This document shows positions 1 through 4,865 of a stretch of DNA of 16,681 nt, piece by piece. Under the pieces are notes generated by a model. That model worked only from the letters and a program-made list of their open reading frames with translations. It was not told the DNA's origin and ran no database searches. Source of the stretch: JANOSH01 sp031415695 (GTDB lineage Bacteria; Actinomycetota; Acidimicrobiia; Acidimicrobiales; Ilumatobacteraceae). Made by a program: the position numbers and the translations under genes. Numbering within the stretch: position 1 is the stretch's first letter; every line of letters starts with the position of its first letter. The stretch spans positions 1 through 16,681 of the forward strand of contig JANOSH010000007.1 of the NCBI GenBank assembly GCA_031415695.1, in the 5' to 3' direction.

Positions 1-71
1 GTCATGGTGTCTTGTGCAACGACCTGGACAGGCCAGCCTGCATGAGCGTCCACGGTTACTTTGGTAGTCAT
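1..71 (-). CDS. Hypothetical phage protein, C-terminus cut by window edge
   Basis: Only the first 23 codons are visible. They read MTTKVTVDAHAGWPVQVVAQ and then DTM. The ATG sits inside an ATGA overlap with the stop of the upstream gene, and GGAG lies 7 bases before it, so the start is well supported. I associate short phage proteins beginning with a TVDAHAGWPV-like stretch with unnamed families and cannot give a function. The rest of the gene lies to the left of the window. Confidence 0.7.
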   Translation of the reverse strand, partial: MTTKVTVDAHAGWPVQVVAQDTM

Positions 72-589
72 TCGGTAGCTCCTTCTGTTTCGTCGTCTTC
101 AAGCTCTTCCGCAAGTTCAGGGTTGGCTTTCAGCATCTCCATGAAGCGATCCTTAGCGCCCACCACGTCTGCGTCAATCGGGCCGTCCTCACCGTCGGTG
201 ACCTCGATCTGCTTGAGGGTCGACCGAACGTAAGGCGCAGCCTTGCCCAGGGCGTTGGTTGCAAGGTTGAGGTCTGGCGTGGTCATCATCGGGATGTACT
301 GGCCTTCGTCGTCAATGACGCGCTCGTCCGCGCCTTCTTCGTTCTTCTTCGTGACGTAGAGCTGCCGCCCCTTGTGATCGACCATGGGCCGTGGTTCGGA
401 AGCCTCAACGCCGATCATGGCAAGCATGACCACGGGGTCGAAGTTGCGAAGGCCGTACTTGGCTTCGATCTGCTCCTGCATCTGTTCCAGGAGTTGGGTC
501 GCGCGGTTCTTCGATCCCGACTTGGCAACGCCACGACGGGTTCCGTCCTTCGCAAGACGCTGCGGTTCCTGAGTGTTTTCGTCGCTCAT
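68..589 (-). CDS. Hypothetical protein, possibly small-terminase-like
   Basis: 173 aa, charged, with an acidic C-terminal tail (ELEDDETEGATE). I chose the ATG at 589 rather than the TTG two codons upstream. The basic N-terminal part (about residues 10-30) is followed by a helical segment containing YGLRNFDPVVMLAMIG and, near residue 115, NALGKAAPYVRSTLKQIEV. A helical segment ending in a 'YV.P.LK.IEV'-like stretch is something I associate with small terminase (DNA-packaging) subunits and related phage proteins. That is weak pattern recall, and no large terminase is visible to support it. A promoter with -10 TATAAC lies about 48 bases upstream, so this gene probably opens its own unit. Its stop overlaps the next start. 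Confidence 0.75.
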   Translation of the reverse strand: MSDENTQEPQRLAKDGTRRGVAKSGSKNRATQLLEQMQEQIEAKYGLRNFDPVVMLAMIGVEASEPRPMVDHKGRQLYVTKKNEEGADERVIDDEGQYIPMMTTPDLNLATNALGKAAPYVRSTLKQIEVTDGEDGPIDADVVGAKDRFMEMLKANPELAEELEDDETEGATE

Positions 590-636
590 GTTCAAGGTCC
601 AGGACTGAGGATCACTAATTAGAAGGTCTCAAGTCG

Positions 637-666
637 GTTATAGATCAAGTGTGGTGCAGCCTTCAA
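637..666 (-). promoter_or_regulatory. Sigma70-like promoter for the gene at 589
   Basis: Reading the minus strand: TTGAAG at 666-661, an 18-base spacer, then TATAAC at 642-637. The expected transcription start is near 630, giving a leader of about 40 bases. The bases around the -10 (TATAACCGACTT) are a degraded form of the TATAA-N5-TTATA dyad at the other promoters of the window: only one half is kept. Confidence 0.55.
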
Positions 667-791
667 GCGGTGATCGAGGTCCAGTGCGCGGTGATGCAGG
701 ACGACGGTTCCAGAATGCTAGATGCGCGCGTATAGGCACCAAATCGCATCCAAACGATGATCTAAAGCCACACTGCAAGCTCTGCAAACCT

Positions 792-859
792 CGGTACCGA
801 ATGAGATATCCTGGAATATCAAGCGGATCAACCACGAATCTCGGTGCCATTCGGTACCG
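792..859. repeat. 12-base perfect inverted repeat with palindromic cores
   Basis: CGGTACCGAATG at 792-803 is repeated as its exact reverse complement CATTCGGTACCG at 848-859, with 44 bases between. Each arm contains the palindrome CGGTACCG. This could be a paired protein-binding site or the base of a long stem. Confidence 0.65.
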
Positions 860-884
860 CCTGGTAAATCCACCGCGAATCTCG
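827..884. repeat. Two 17-base direct repeats, 41 bases apart
   Basis: On the minus strand the copies read CGAGATTCGTGGTTGAT (843-827) and CGAGATTCGCGGTGGAT (884-868). They match at 15 of 17 positions. They lie in different reading frames, so they are conserved as DNA and not as protein. They overlap the region of the CGGTACCG inverted repeat. Confidence 0.55.
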
Positions 885-937
885 CAACCAAATCAATGGT
901 TTACGCAAAGTACCAGAATACCAGGTTACCAACCGAT

Positions 938-969
938 ACGCGCGCATGTGCGTGATCGTGATCGCGCGT
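938..969 (-). other. GC-rich hairpin at the end of the small membrane gene
   Basis: ACGCGCG (938-944) pairs with CGCGCGT (963-969) across an 18-base loop, directly after the stop of the membrane-protein gene. It could end or stabilise the transcript. No T-run follows on the minus strand, so it is not a classical intrinsic terminator. Confidence 0.35.
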
Positions 970-1136
970 TAGTTCCCTACCGCGCTCACCTTCGAGATAT
1001 CGAGCGACAACGAGCGCGCAGCCTCGACGACGTCCACGAGTATCGGGACGACAACAGTCAAGGCCGTGATCGCGACAACAGCAAGCAGGATGAACCCAAC
1101 GAGGCTGCGGTCGATGTAGTGGCGAAGTTCAAGCAT
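969..1136 (-). CDS. Small single-span membrane protein
   Basis: 55 aa. Residues about 12-36 (LVGFILLAVVAITALTVVVPIL) form one clear membrane helix, preceded by a charged N-terminus (MLELRHYIDRS) and followed by a short tail. I chose the ATG at 1136 because GGAG lies 6 bases upstream. An ATG further upstream (1166) would fall inside the -10 box of the promoter and so would not be transcribed. No function can be named. Possible roles of such proteins include holin-like or host-membrane-modifying functions, but no lysis genes are nearby. It is the only gene between its promoter and the non-coding region, so it may be expressed on its own. Confidence 0.7.
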   Translation of the reverse strand: MLELRHYIDRSLVGFILLAVVAITALTVVVPILVDVVEAARSLSLDISKVSAVGN

Positions 1137-1164
1137 GATAGTCTCCATTCCGTTGATCTGTGAC

Positions 1165-1192
1165 ATATAACCGAGTTATACCCGATACGCAA
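1165..1192 (-). promoter_or_regulatory. Sigma70-like promoter for the small membrane protein
   Basis: Minus strand: TTGCGT at 1192-1187, 16-base spacer, TTATAT at 1170-1165. It has the CGGTTGC -35 context and the ATAACT-N3-TTATA core seen at 12.5 and 15.1 kb. The leader then carries ATCAACGGA, as at the other unit starts. Confidence 0.65.
1166..1180. promoter_or_regulatory. TATAA-N5-TTATA operator-like dyad
   Basis: TATAACCGAGTTATA is a symmetrical pair of half sites 5 bases apart and covers the -10 box. A very similar dyad is at 12531-12545, and related ones are at 7578-7593 and 15071-15085. The position suggests a repressor or activator site, which is inference. Confidence 0.55.
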
Positions 1193-1203
1193 CCGGGTAT
1201 AAC
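1175..1203. repeat. Perfect 10-base inverted repeat over the -35 region
   Basis: GTTATACCCG (1175-1184) and CGGGTATAAC (1194-1203) are exact reverse complements around a 9-base centre that holds the -35 hexamer. It shares one half site with the dyad at 1166-1180, so three TTATA/TATAA half sites stand in a row at this promoter. Confidence 0.7.
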
Positions 1204-1236
1204 TAACTTTTATCCTCAACCTCCTGTTGACGTTGT

Positions 1237-1425
1237 TTAGAAAGGAGAATCGACAAACAAGCGCAACCGCACGTCTTGCCCATTCAGGTGCGACACGACC
1301 GAGACAAGCTCCCAGCCGCACACCGTTTTCTCCTTACCATTCCCCATCACGAGACGGACGTCGAGGTCGCCATACCCCTGCGCCTCAAGCCGTTTAAACG
1401 CCTCGGCGAGTTCGGCTACCTTCAT
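1237..1425 (-). CDS. Hypothetical small protein
   Basis: 62 aa, starting MKVAELAEAFKRLEAQGYGD. The start is set by AGGAGG 8-9 bases upstream and by an ATGA overlap with the stop of the secreted-protein gene. The first helix (residues 3-17) is followed by alternating hydrophobic residues (DLDVRLVMGNG, then WELVSVVSHL and VRLRLFVDSPF), which suggests a small alpha-beta fold. I do not recognise the family. It is the last gene of the long unit that begins at the 7.6 kb promoter. A GTTTAAAC octamer lies within its AFKR codons. Confidence 0.75.
   Translation of the reverse strand: MKVAELAEAFKRLEAQGYGDLDVRLVMGNGKEKTVCGWELVSVVSHLNGQDVRLRLFVDSPF
1392..1399. repeat. GTTTAAAC octamer, copy 1
   Basis: Lies in the AFKR codons of the 62-aa gene. 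It is one of five copies in the window, and I saw no TTTAAA outside these octamers. Confidence 0.8.
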
Positions 1426-1754
1426 GCAAGTCCCCCTCCTACATAGAAGCAGATGATGCGCGGCATGCCAGCCGACGGTGATCCTGGCATGACGCAAGCA
1501 TGGTAATGCTCATCCTGCGACGGCATCACGTCGTCCGATGCGAACGGGATCACCTGGAAGAGGCGCGTCCGAACCATGGGATGCTCACCAACTTCAAGCG
1601 TCACCTCATACCCTTTCGCAGTGATCTTCACAGCCTCTGACGGGATCGGTGCGCAGTCCTTGTCCGAGCAGCATGTAGGATCATACCAGTCGTGGGCGAC
1701 AGCCTGTCCACCCATTGCGAGGATGAACAGAGCAGACAGTAGATGCGATCTCAT
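1422..1754 (-). CDS. Secreted Cys-rich protein with signal peptide
   Basis: 110 aa. The N-terminus MRSHLLSALFILAMGGQAVA is a typical Sec signal peptide with a likely cut after AVA (residue 20). The mature protein starts HDWYDPTCCSDKDCAPIP and has further cysteines near the end (HACVMPG and IICFYVGG), suggesting disulfides in the periplasm. Small secreted proteins with this HDWY..CC...DC start are, as I recall, common in Alphaproteobacteria and their phages, without a known function. The start at 1754 has GGAG 7 bases upstream and overlaps the previous stop as ATGA. A periplasmic protein between cytoplasmic nucleotide enzymes suggests a host-altering accessory gene, for instance in superinfection exclusion. 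That role is a guess. Confidence 0.85.
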   Translation of the reverse strand: MRSHLLSALFILAMGGQAVAHDWYDPTCCSDKDCAPIPSEAVKITAKGYEVTLEVGEHPMVRTRLFQVIPFASDDVMPSQDEHYHACVMPGSPSAGMPRIICFYVGGGLA

Positions 1755-2815
1755 GCCACTTCTCCTTTCGGTTTCATCATCGAGTGCTTCGGTCGCGGCG
1801 TGACGCGAACACCTGGACACGCGATGAACCACTGATCCGCGGTCAGCCGCGTCGAGCATTCGCGGAACCCGCCATCGGCGAAGTCGAGCCGACACTCATA
1901 GCTGTCCTGCTGCGATAGCCGATCCACGACACGACGCAGTAGACCGTCGAAGATGCCTGGTCGGTTGATGGTCAGGTTGCCCGTCATGCCGCAGCCTTGC
2001 CCAGGAACCGACTCGTTCACCACGAGTCGGCAGAGCTGCTTCGTCGTCAAGCCGCCCCAGATGTGCATCCGGTCGAACTCGACGTGATCCGGGTGGACGA
2101 ACTCGATGCCCAAGTCCCGATGCGCGACGACGAAGGCGCGACGTTCGACTGGGGTCGATAGGATCGACTGGTCGACGAAGTCAGCCTCCAACGCGTTCCA
2201 CGTTGCAGCCTCGTCCACCCATACCTCGTCCACCGTGATGCCTTCAAGCTTCTCGCTCCGCGCCTTGATGTTCATAGGCTCCTTCGGCAACTCACCATAA
2301 ACCGCCTGCAGAGCCTTAGCCATCTCGTCAGCGCTTGACCTCGACGCCTTCACGCCTACGGCTGCGCCCGTCAACCCACGAACCGCCTGCTGACCAAGCT
2401 CTGTGAAGGCCTCCTTGGCATCCGGGTAGCGTTCCATGATCTCGTCCACGATCTGCCCGAGGCCAGCCTTGAACTGATCGAAGTTCTTCACCTTCGGCGG
2501 ACGGTCGTCCGTGACCATGTCGTTGATCATCGCATCCCGCAGCACAGCCAGCGATGCCATTGCCTTCGTGATATGCGACAGCCCGGAGTCCAAGTCAACG
2601 TCCTCACCTTCCCACCAGGAGTCAATGTGGCCTTTGGCGGCGTCAATGTAGACAGACGCGCGAACACCAGCCACCCGGTAGTTGTGTCGGCCGTACTTCC
2701 GCGCTCCTTCGAGCATGGCGACGCCTAGTTCCCAGATGATCGTGATCGGGACAGTGCAATACTGCCTCCACTTGCGAACGCCAACAGCGTCCTTCGGATT
2801 GGTATCTTTTAGCAT
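1751..2815 (-). CDS. dATP/dGTP diphosphohydrolase-like protein (MazZ-type N-terminal domain)
   Basis: 354 aa. Residues about 5-110 match what I know of the dATP/dGTP diphosphohydrolase N-terminal domain: NPKDAVGVRKW, WELGVAMLEGARKYGRHNY, YIDAAKGHIDSWWEGED, then SGLSHITKAMASLAVLRD. This domain is known from MazZ of cyanophage S-2L, which converts dGTP to dGMP for the 2-aminoadenine pathway, but it also occurs in many phages without that pathway. The middle (about 110-190) looks helical. The rest (190-354) is a separate region that I do not recognise, with a Cys-bearing end (GQGCGMTG, YECRL, FRECS, FIACPG). It overlaps MazG by 7 bases and the secreted-protein gene by 4. The substrate is inferred from the family and not shown by the sequence. 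Confidence 0.8.
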   Translation of the reverse strand: MLKDTNPKDAVGVRKWRQYCTVPITIIWELGVAMLEGARKYGRHNYRVAGVRASVYIDAAKGHIDSWWEGEDVDLDSGLSHITKAMASLAVLRDAMINDMVTDDRPPKVKNFDQFKAGLGQIVDEIMERYPDAKEAFTELGQQAVRGLTGAAVGVKASRSSADEMAKALQAVYGELPKEPMNIKARSEKLEGITVDEVWVDEAATWNALEADFVDQSILSTPVERRAFVVAHRDLGIEFVHPDHVEFDRMHIWGGLTTKQLCRLVVNESVPGQGCGMTGNLTINRPGIFDGLLRRVVDRLSQQDSYECRLDFADGGFRECSTRLTADQWFIACPGVRVTPRPKHSMMKPKGEVA

Positions 2816-3081
2816 GTTCTCGCCCTATAATGTTGCACCTTGATTACCTTCGCAGCCTGAGCCGCGTTGCCGATCTCGATCTCGAGCGCGATGCTCGGAT
2901 CAAGCATCATCACGACGGCCAGGAGGTCGTTGAGTTCACCAACCAGGAGGTCCCGGTTGGTCTTCGTCACGTCATCAGGATGCCAGGAGTCGAGGCCGAA
3001 CTGCTGCGCCTTAATGGCGATCTGTCCGACCTCGCAGGCTTCCTCGGCGATCTTCCCGAGCAGGTGCTCCTTGAAGTTCAT
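2809..3081 (-). CDS. MazG-like nucleoside triphosphate pyrophosphohydrolase
   Basis: 90 aa, an all-alpha protein with the MazG/dUTPase-like metal motif: E14xxE17 in IAEEACEV and E49xxD52 in VGELNDLLAVV. The length fits the single-domain phage type. These enzymes cut NTPs or dNTPs to monophosphate and pyrophosphate using magnesium held by the acidic residues. Phage versions are thought to shape nucleotide pools or lower the host alarmone response. The ATG at 3081 overlaps the preceding stop as ATGA. The next gene is the MazZ-like protein, so two related pyrophosphohydrolases are made side by side. The base preferred by this enzyme cannot be read from the sequence. Confidence 0.85.
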   Translation of the reverse strand: MNFKEHLLGKIAEEACEVGQIAIKAQQFGLDSWHPDDVTKTNRDLLVGELNDLLAVVMMLDPSIALEIEIGNAAQAAKVIKVQHYRARTC

Positions 3082-3401
3082 TCCGGCACCCGATTGAAGT
3101 AGCTGTAACGGCGCTCGCCGTTCGAGCGATTGCCTTCAATGTGCGACAACGGGCGGCACAGCATCACGCCGTCCAGCCCGTCACCACGCACCTCATGGTG
3201 AAGGAAGCCCCACTCGTCCGTCGCGCCCATCCATGCGAAACCGACGATGCGGTAGATCCTCTCGTTGCCGAGATGCTTGAGCTCGAGGCCGATGAACCAG
3301 CCGTCCGGACGAGTGCCCGTCGAGTCGCCTGTGAGGTAGTTCAGCGGTGGCTTGGGCTTGACTGGCAAGCCGAGCGTGCCGTCTGTTCTCATCCGGACCA
3401 T
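3078..3401 (-). CDS. Hypothetical protein
   Basis: 107 aa, starting MVRMRTDGTLGLPVKPKPPL. The first ATG is joined to the previous stop as TGATG. A second possible start (MRTDG) lies three codons in. The protein is rich in aromatic residues and glycine (DGWFIGLELKHLG, IYRIVGFAWMGATDEWGF, RPLSHIEG), which suggests a compact beta-rich domain. I do not recognise the family. It belongs to a run of seven small genes between the lipoprotein and MazG, all joined by start-stop overlaps. Confidence 0.75.
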   Translation of the reverse strand: MVRMRTDGTLGLPVKPKPPLNYLTGDSTGTRPDGWFIGLELKHLGNERIYRIVGFAWMGATDEWGFLHHEVRGDGLDGVMLCRPLSHIEGNRSNGERRYSYFNRVPE

Positions 3402-3619
3402 CACTTGTCGCCCTTCGGATAGCAGTGCCTCATGGCGACGTCGAAGTCGGCCGAGCACGCGAGCATGAACGCGGGCAGCAAAGCCTTGCACAACTCGACG
3501 TGCTTGTCCGACCTTGGCTTGACGTCGAAGTAGTCAGCCAGGAAGTAGGCGCCTGCTCGCGCGTTGGTCTCTGCTTGCGCGATAGCCTGACCAGTCAGCT
3601 CCTGCGGTGATGCTCTCAT
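3401..3619 (-). CDS. Hypothetical small helical protein
   Basis: 72 aa. The start MRASPQELTGQAIAQAE at 3619 is preferred over the ATG two codons upstream. It overlaps the previous stop as ATGA, and GGAG stands 7 bases before it but only 2 bases before the other ATG. The sequence is mostly helical (ELTGQAIAQAETNARAGAYFLADYF, then HVELCKALLPAFMLACSADFDVAMRH). No motif gives a function. Confidence 0.75.
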   Translation of the reverse strand: MRASPQELTGQAIAQAETNARAGAYFLADYFDVKPRSDKHVELCKALLPAFMLACSADFDVAMRHCYPKGDK

Positions 3620-3837
3620 TCCCATTCTCCTTCTGTGATGGTTACGGGCCTCACCTCGAAGCCCTCATGTCCAAGGTTCTGCCGCGCCGAGTTCGTCGCA
3701 GCTGCTCGCGTGTTGAAGATCTTTGCTTCGTCGAACGTGCCCCAGGACGAGCGATCCTCATACATCCGACCAGTCGAACGCCTCGGGGTCAGGTAGACCC
3801 ACTCCTTGCCCGACCAATGTCTCGCCACGCACTTCAT
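3616..3837 (-). CDS. Hypothetical small protein
   Basis: 73 aa, starting MKCVARHWSGKEWVYLTPRR. AGGAGG lies 7-8 bases upstream, and the ATG overlaps the upstream stop as ATGA. The end (FEVRPVTITEGEWE) encodes the ribosome binding site of the next gene. The pattern of short strands with one helix (AKIFNTRAAATNSARQNLG) is seen in many small phage proteins. I cannot assign a function. Confidence 0.75.
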   Translation of the reverse strand: MKCVARHWSGKEWVYLTPRRSTGRMYEDRSSWGTFDEAKIFNTRAAATNSARQNLGHEGFEVRPVTITEGEWE

Positions 3838-4016
3838 GTCCGCTCCTCCTGCAGGATCAAGTGAGGCACCCACTCATCCTCTATTCTGTGATGCTGAACC
3901 TGGCAGACGCGGAAGCGCTTGCCTGCCCAGAATACTTTCTCATGCTCACGCGGGCACGTCGCGAACTCGCACGGTTCCCAAGCTGCGTCCATGCGCCACT
4001 GAACTATGACCCTCAT
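3834..4016 (-). CDS. Hypothetical small protein
   Basis: 60 aa, starting MRVIVQWRMDAAWEPCEFAT. The start overlaps the upstream stop as ATGA. A longer reading from further upstream would run through the preceding gene in another frame and is not believable. There are three cysteines (PCEFATC, RVCQV) and several histidines (EHEK, QHHRI), so metal binding is possible but no clear motif is complete. No function assigned. Confidence 0.7.
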   Translation of the reverse strand: MRVIVQWRMDAAWEPCEFATCPREHEKVFWAGKRFRVCQVQHHRIEDEWVPHLILQEERT

Positions 4017-4219
4017 CCGACCACCTCGAAGTTGTCTCGCGTCAGGATCTGGTTGCAGTGAGGGCAGACGACGCCTTCGTAGGTGCCACATTCGCGCCCA
4101 CCGGCATAGCGTGAGCCGTGCTTGATGTCCGTCTCGTCGAACGTGAGCACGCGGCGGCAGGACGTGTCGGTGCACGTCGTCCGGTACTTGACCGGGTTCG
4201 GATCGCTTGACTCAATCAT
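4013..4219 (-). CDS. Small zinc-finger-like protein
   Basis: 68 aa with cysteines at C16, C21, C44, C52 and C55 (TTCTDTSC, GRECGTYEG, VVCPHCNQIL). A CPHC knuckle with a partner pair further upstream is the pattern of a small zinc-binding domain. The start at 4219 overlaps the upstream stop as ATGA. Such short zinc proteins in phages may bind nucleic acid or host proteins. Nothing here says which. Confidence 0.75.
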   Translation of the reverse strand: MIESSDPNPVKYRTTCTDTSCRRVLTFDETDIKHGSRYAGGRECGTYEGVVCPHCNQILTRDNFEVVG

Positions 4220-4458
4220 ACGCAGTCGCGGCAGACCAGCTCGCCCTCCCGCTCCGCGTCCTCGGACGCTTCCTCGTCAATCGGGCACCACCAGCCGCAA
4301 TCGTCGCAGCGGAAGATCTCGCCGTCGAGCCATTCAAGGAAGGCTGCGTCGTCCTCGAGATCAAGCTGGTCGTGCTGCTCAAGCACAGAGGACAACTGAT
4401 CGCAGGTGCCCCGAAGGGCCTCTGCAATCGTCGCCCAGATGTCGGGTACTTCGTTCAC
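4216..4458 (-). CDS. Small protein with C-terminal zinc ribbon
   Basis: 80 aa. A helical acidic N-terminal part (residues 1-48) is followed by CDDCGWW at 51-57 and CRDC at 76-79, the two knuckles of a zinc ribbon. The start is a GTG at 4458 that overlaps the lipoprotein stop as GTGA, with GAGG about 10 bases upstream. Two zinc proteins in a row (this and the next gene) may act together, but no function can be named. Confidence 0.75.
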   Translation of the reverse strand: MNEVPDIWATIAEALRGTCDQLSSVLEQHDQLDLEDDAAFLEWLDGEIFRCDDCGWWCPIDEEASEDAEREGELVCRDCV

Positions 4459-4856
4459 TTCAGCAGTTCCTCGACCGACCCGCCGAACTCAACGTCCGGG
4501 ATGATCACCTGCGGGCGGAAGACTACCTTGTAGTGGTAGACGGACACGTCCGCGGGCTCCAGCTGTTCGACGAAGTAAGTCACGTTGTCCGACAGCCCGA
4601 GGAAGTGCTTCTTGAACGCGGACGGCCCTGTCTTGCAGGTGACGGTCAGCTGCCCAGCGGAATCGTTATTGCCAAGGCTGCACCGGCCTTCGAGCGTCAG
4701 CATGTAGGTGTCGGTGATGCCGTTGTAGAACACGATCCGCCGGTCGATCTTGAAGTTGTCAGCGTCCTTCGACAGGTTCGACGAGGCAACATCTGCTTCG
4801 GGGATACAGGCAGCCAGCCCGAGCAGCAGTGTCGTCGCAAGCAGTATCTTCTTCAT
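4455..4856 (-). CDS. Predicted lipoprotein
   Basis: 133 aa. MKKILLATTLLLGLAAC is a lipoprotein signal peptide with lipobox LAAC, so Cys17 would be lipidated and the protein held at a membrane facing the periplasm. The mature part is rich in strand-like segments (RRIVFYNGITDTYMLTLEG, GQLTVTCKTG, YHYKVVFRPQVII) with a probable disulfide between the cysteines near residues 59 and 74. This resembles proteins annotated as beta-sandwich lipoproteins in phages. AGGAG lies 6 bases before the ATG and overlaps the stop of the ATPase gene. Surface exclusion is a possible role, but unproven. Confidence 0.85.
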   Translation of the reverse strand: MKKILLATTLLLGLAACIPEADVASSNLSKDADNFKIDRRIVFYNGITDTYMLTLEGRCSLGNNDSAGQLTVTCKTGPSAFKKHFLGLSDNVTYFVEQLEPADVSVYHYKVVFRPQVIIPDVEFGGSVEELLK

Positions 4857-4865
4857 TGTCTTCTC

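Larger units (their letters stand above)
667..968. other. Non-coding, less GC-rich intergenic region of about 300 bp
   Basis: This is the only gap over 300 bases without a gene I believe in. It is less GC-rich than its surroundings and holds a 12-base inverted repeat, two 17-base direct repeats, several GGTAC(C) boxes and a GC-rich hairpin at its right end. Open frames cross it on both strands, but none has a ribosome binding site and the repeats fall in different frames. It separates two transcription units and could be a regulatory region, a small RNA locus or part of an origin. The sequence does not decide between these. Confidence 0.5.

Noticed and set aside
638..850. Minus-strand open frame (MAPRFVVDPL and on) in the non-coding region
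   Set aside because: No ribosome binding site, stop inside the promoter of the next gene, and the DNA repeats it spans are in different frames. A real gene here is not excluded.
938..969. Intrinsic terminator after the membrane gene
   Set aside because: The stem is clear, but no T-run follows on the minus strand and the loop is 18 bases, so I list it only as a hairpin.
651..1163. Plus-strand open frame across the intergenic region
   Set aside because: No ribosome binding site or recognisable protein, and it runs opposite the supported small membrane gene. No other gene in the window uses this strand.
1137..1166. Earlier ATG for the small membrane protein (MSQINGMETI)
   Set aside because: It overlaps the -10 box and lacks a ribosome binding site. 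The ATG at 1136 has GGAG at a good distance.
1215..1222. Strong AGGAGG between the 62-aa gene and the 1.2 kb promoter
   Set aside because: No start codon lies at a suitable distance on the minus strand. Only a TTG directly next to it opens a frame, and that frame has no protein-like features.
1751..2815. Claim of a 2-aminoadenine (Z) genome
   Set aside because: The MazZ-like domain alone is not enough. No purZ, datZ or DpoZ-type polymerase is in the window.
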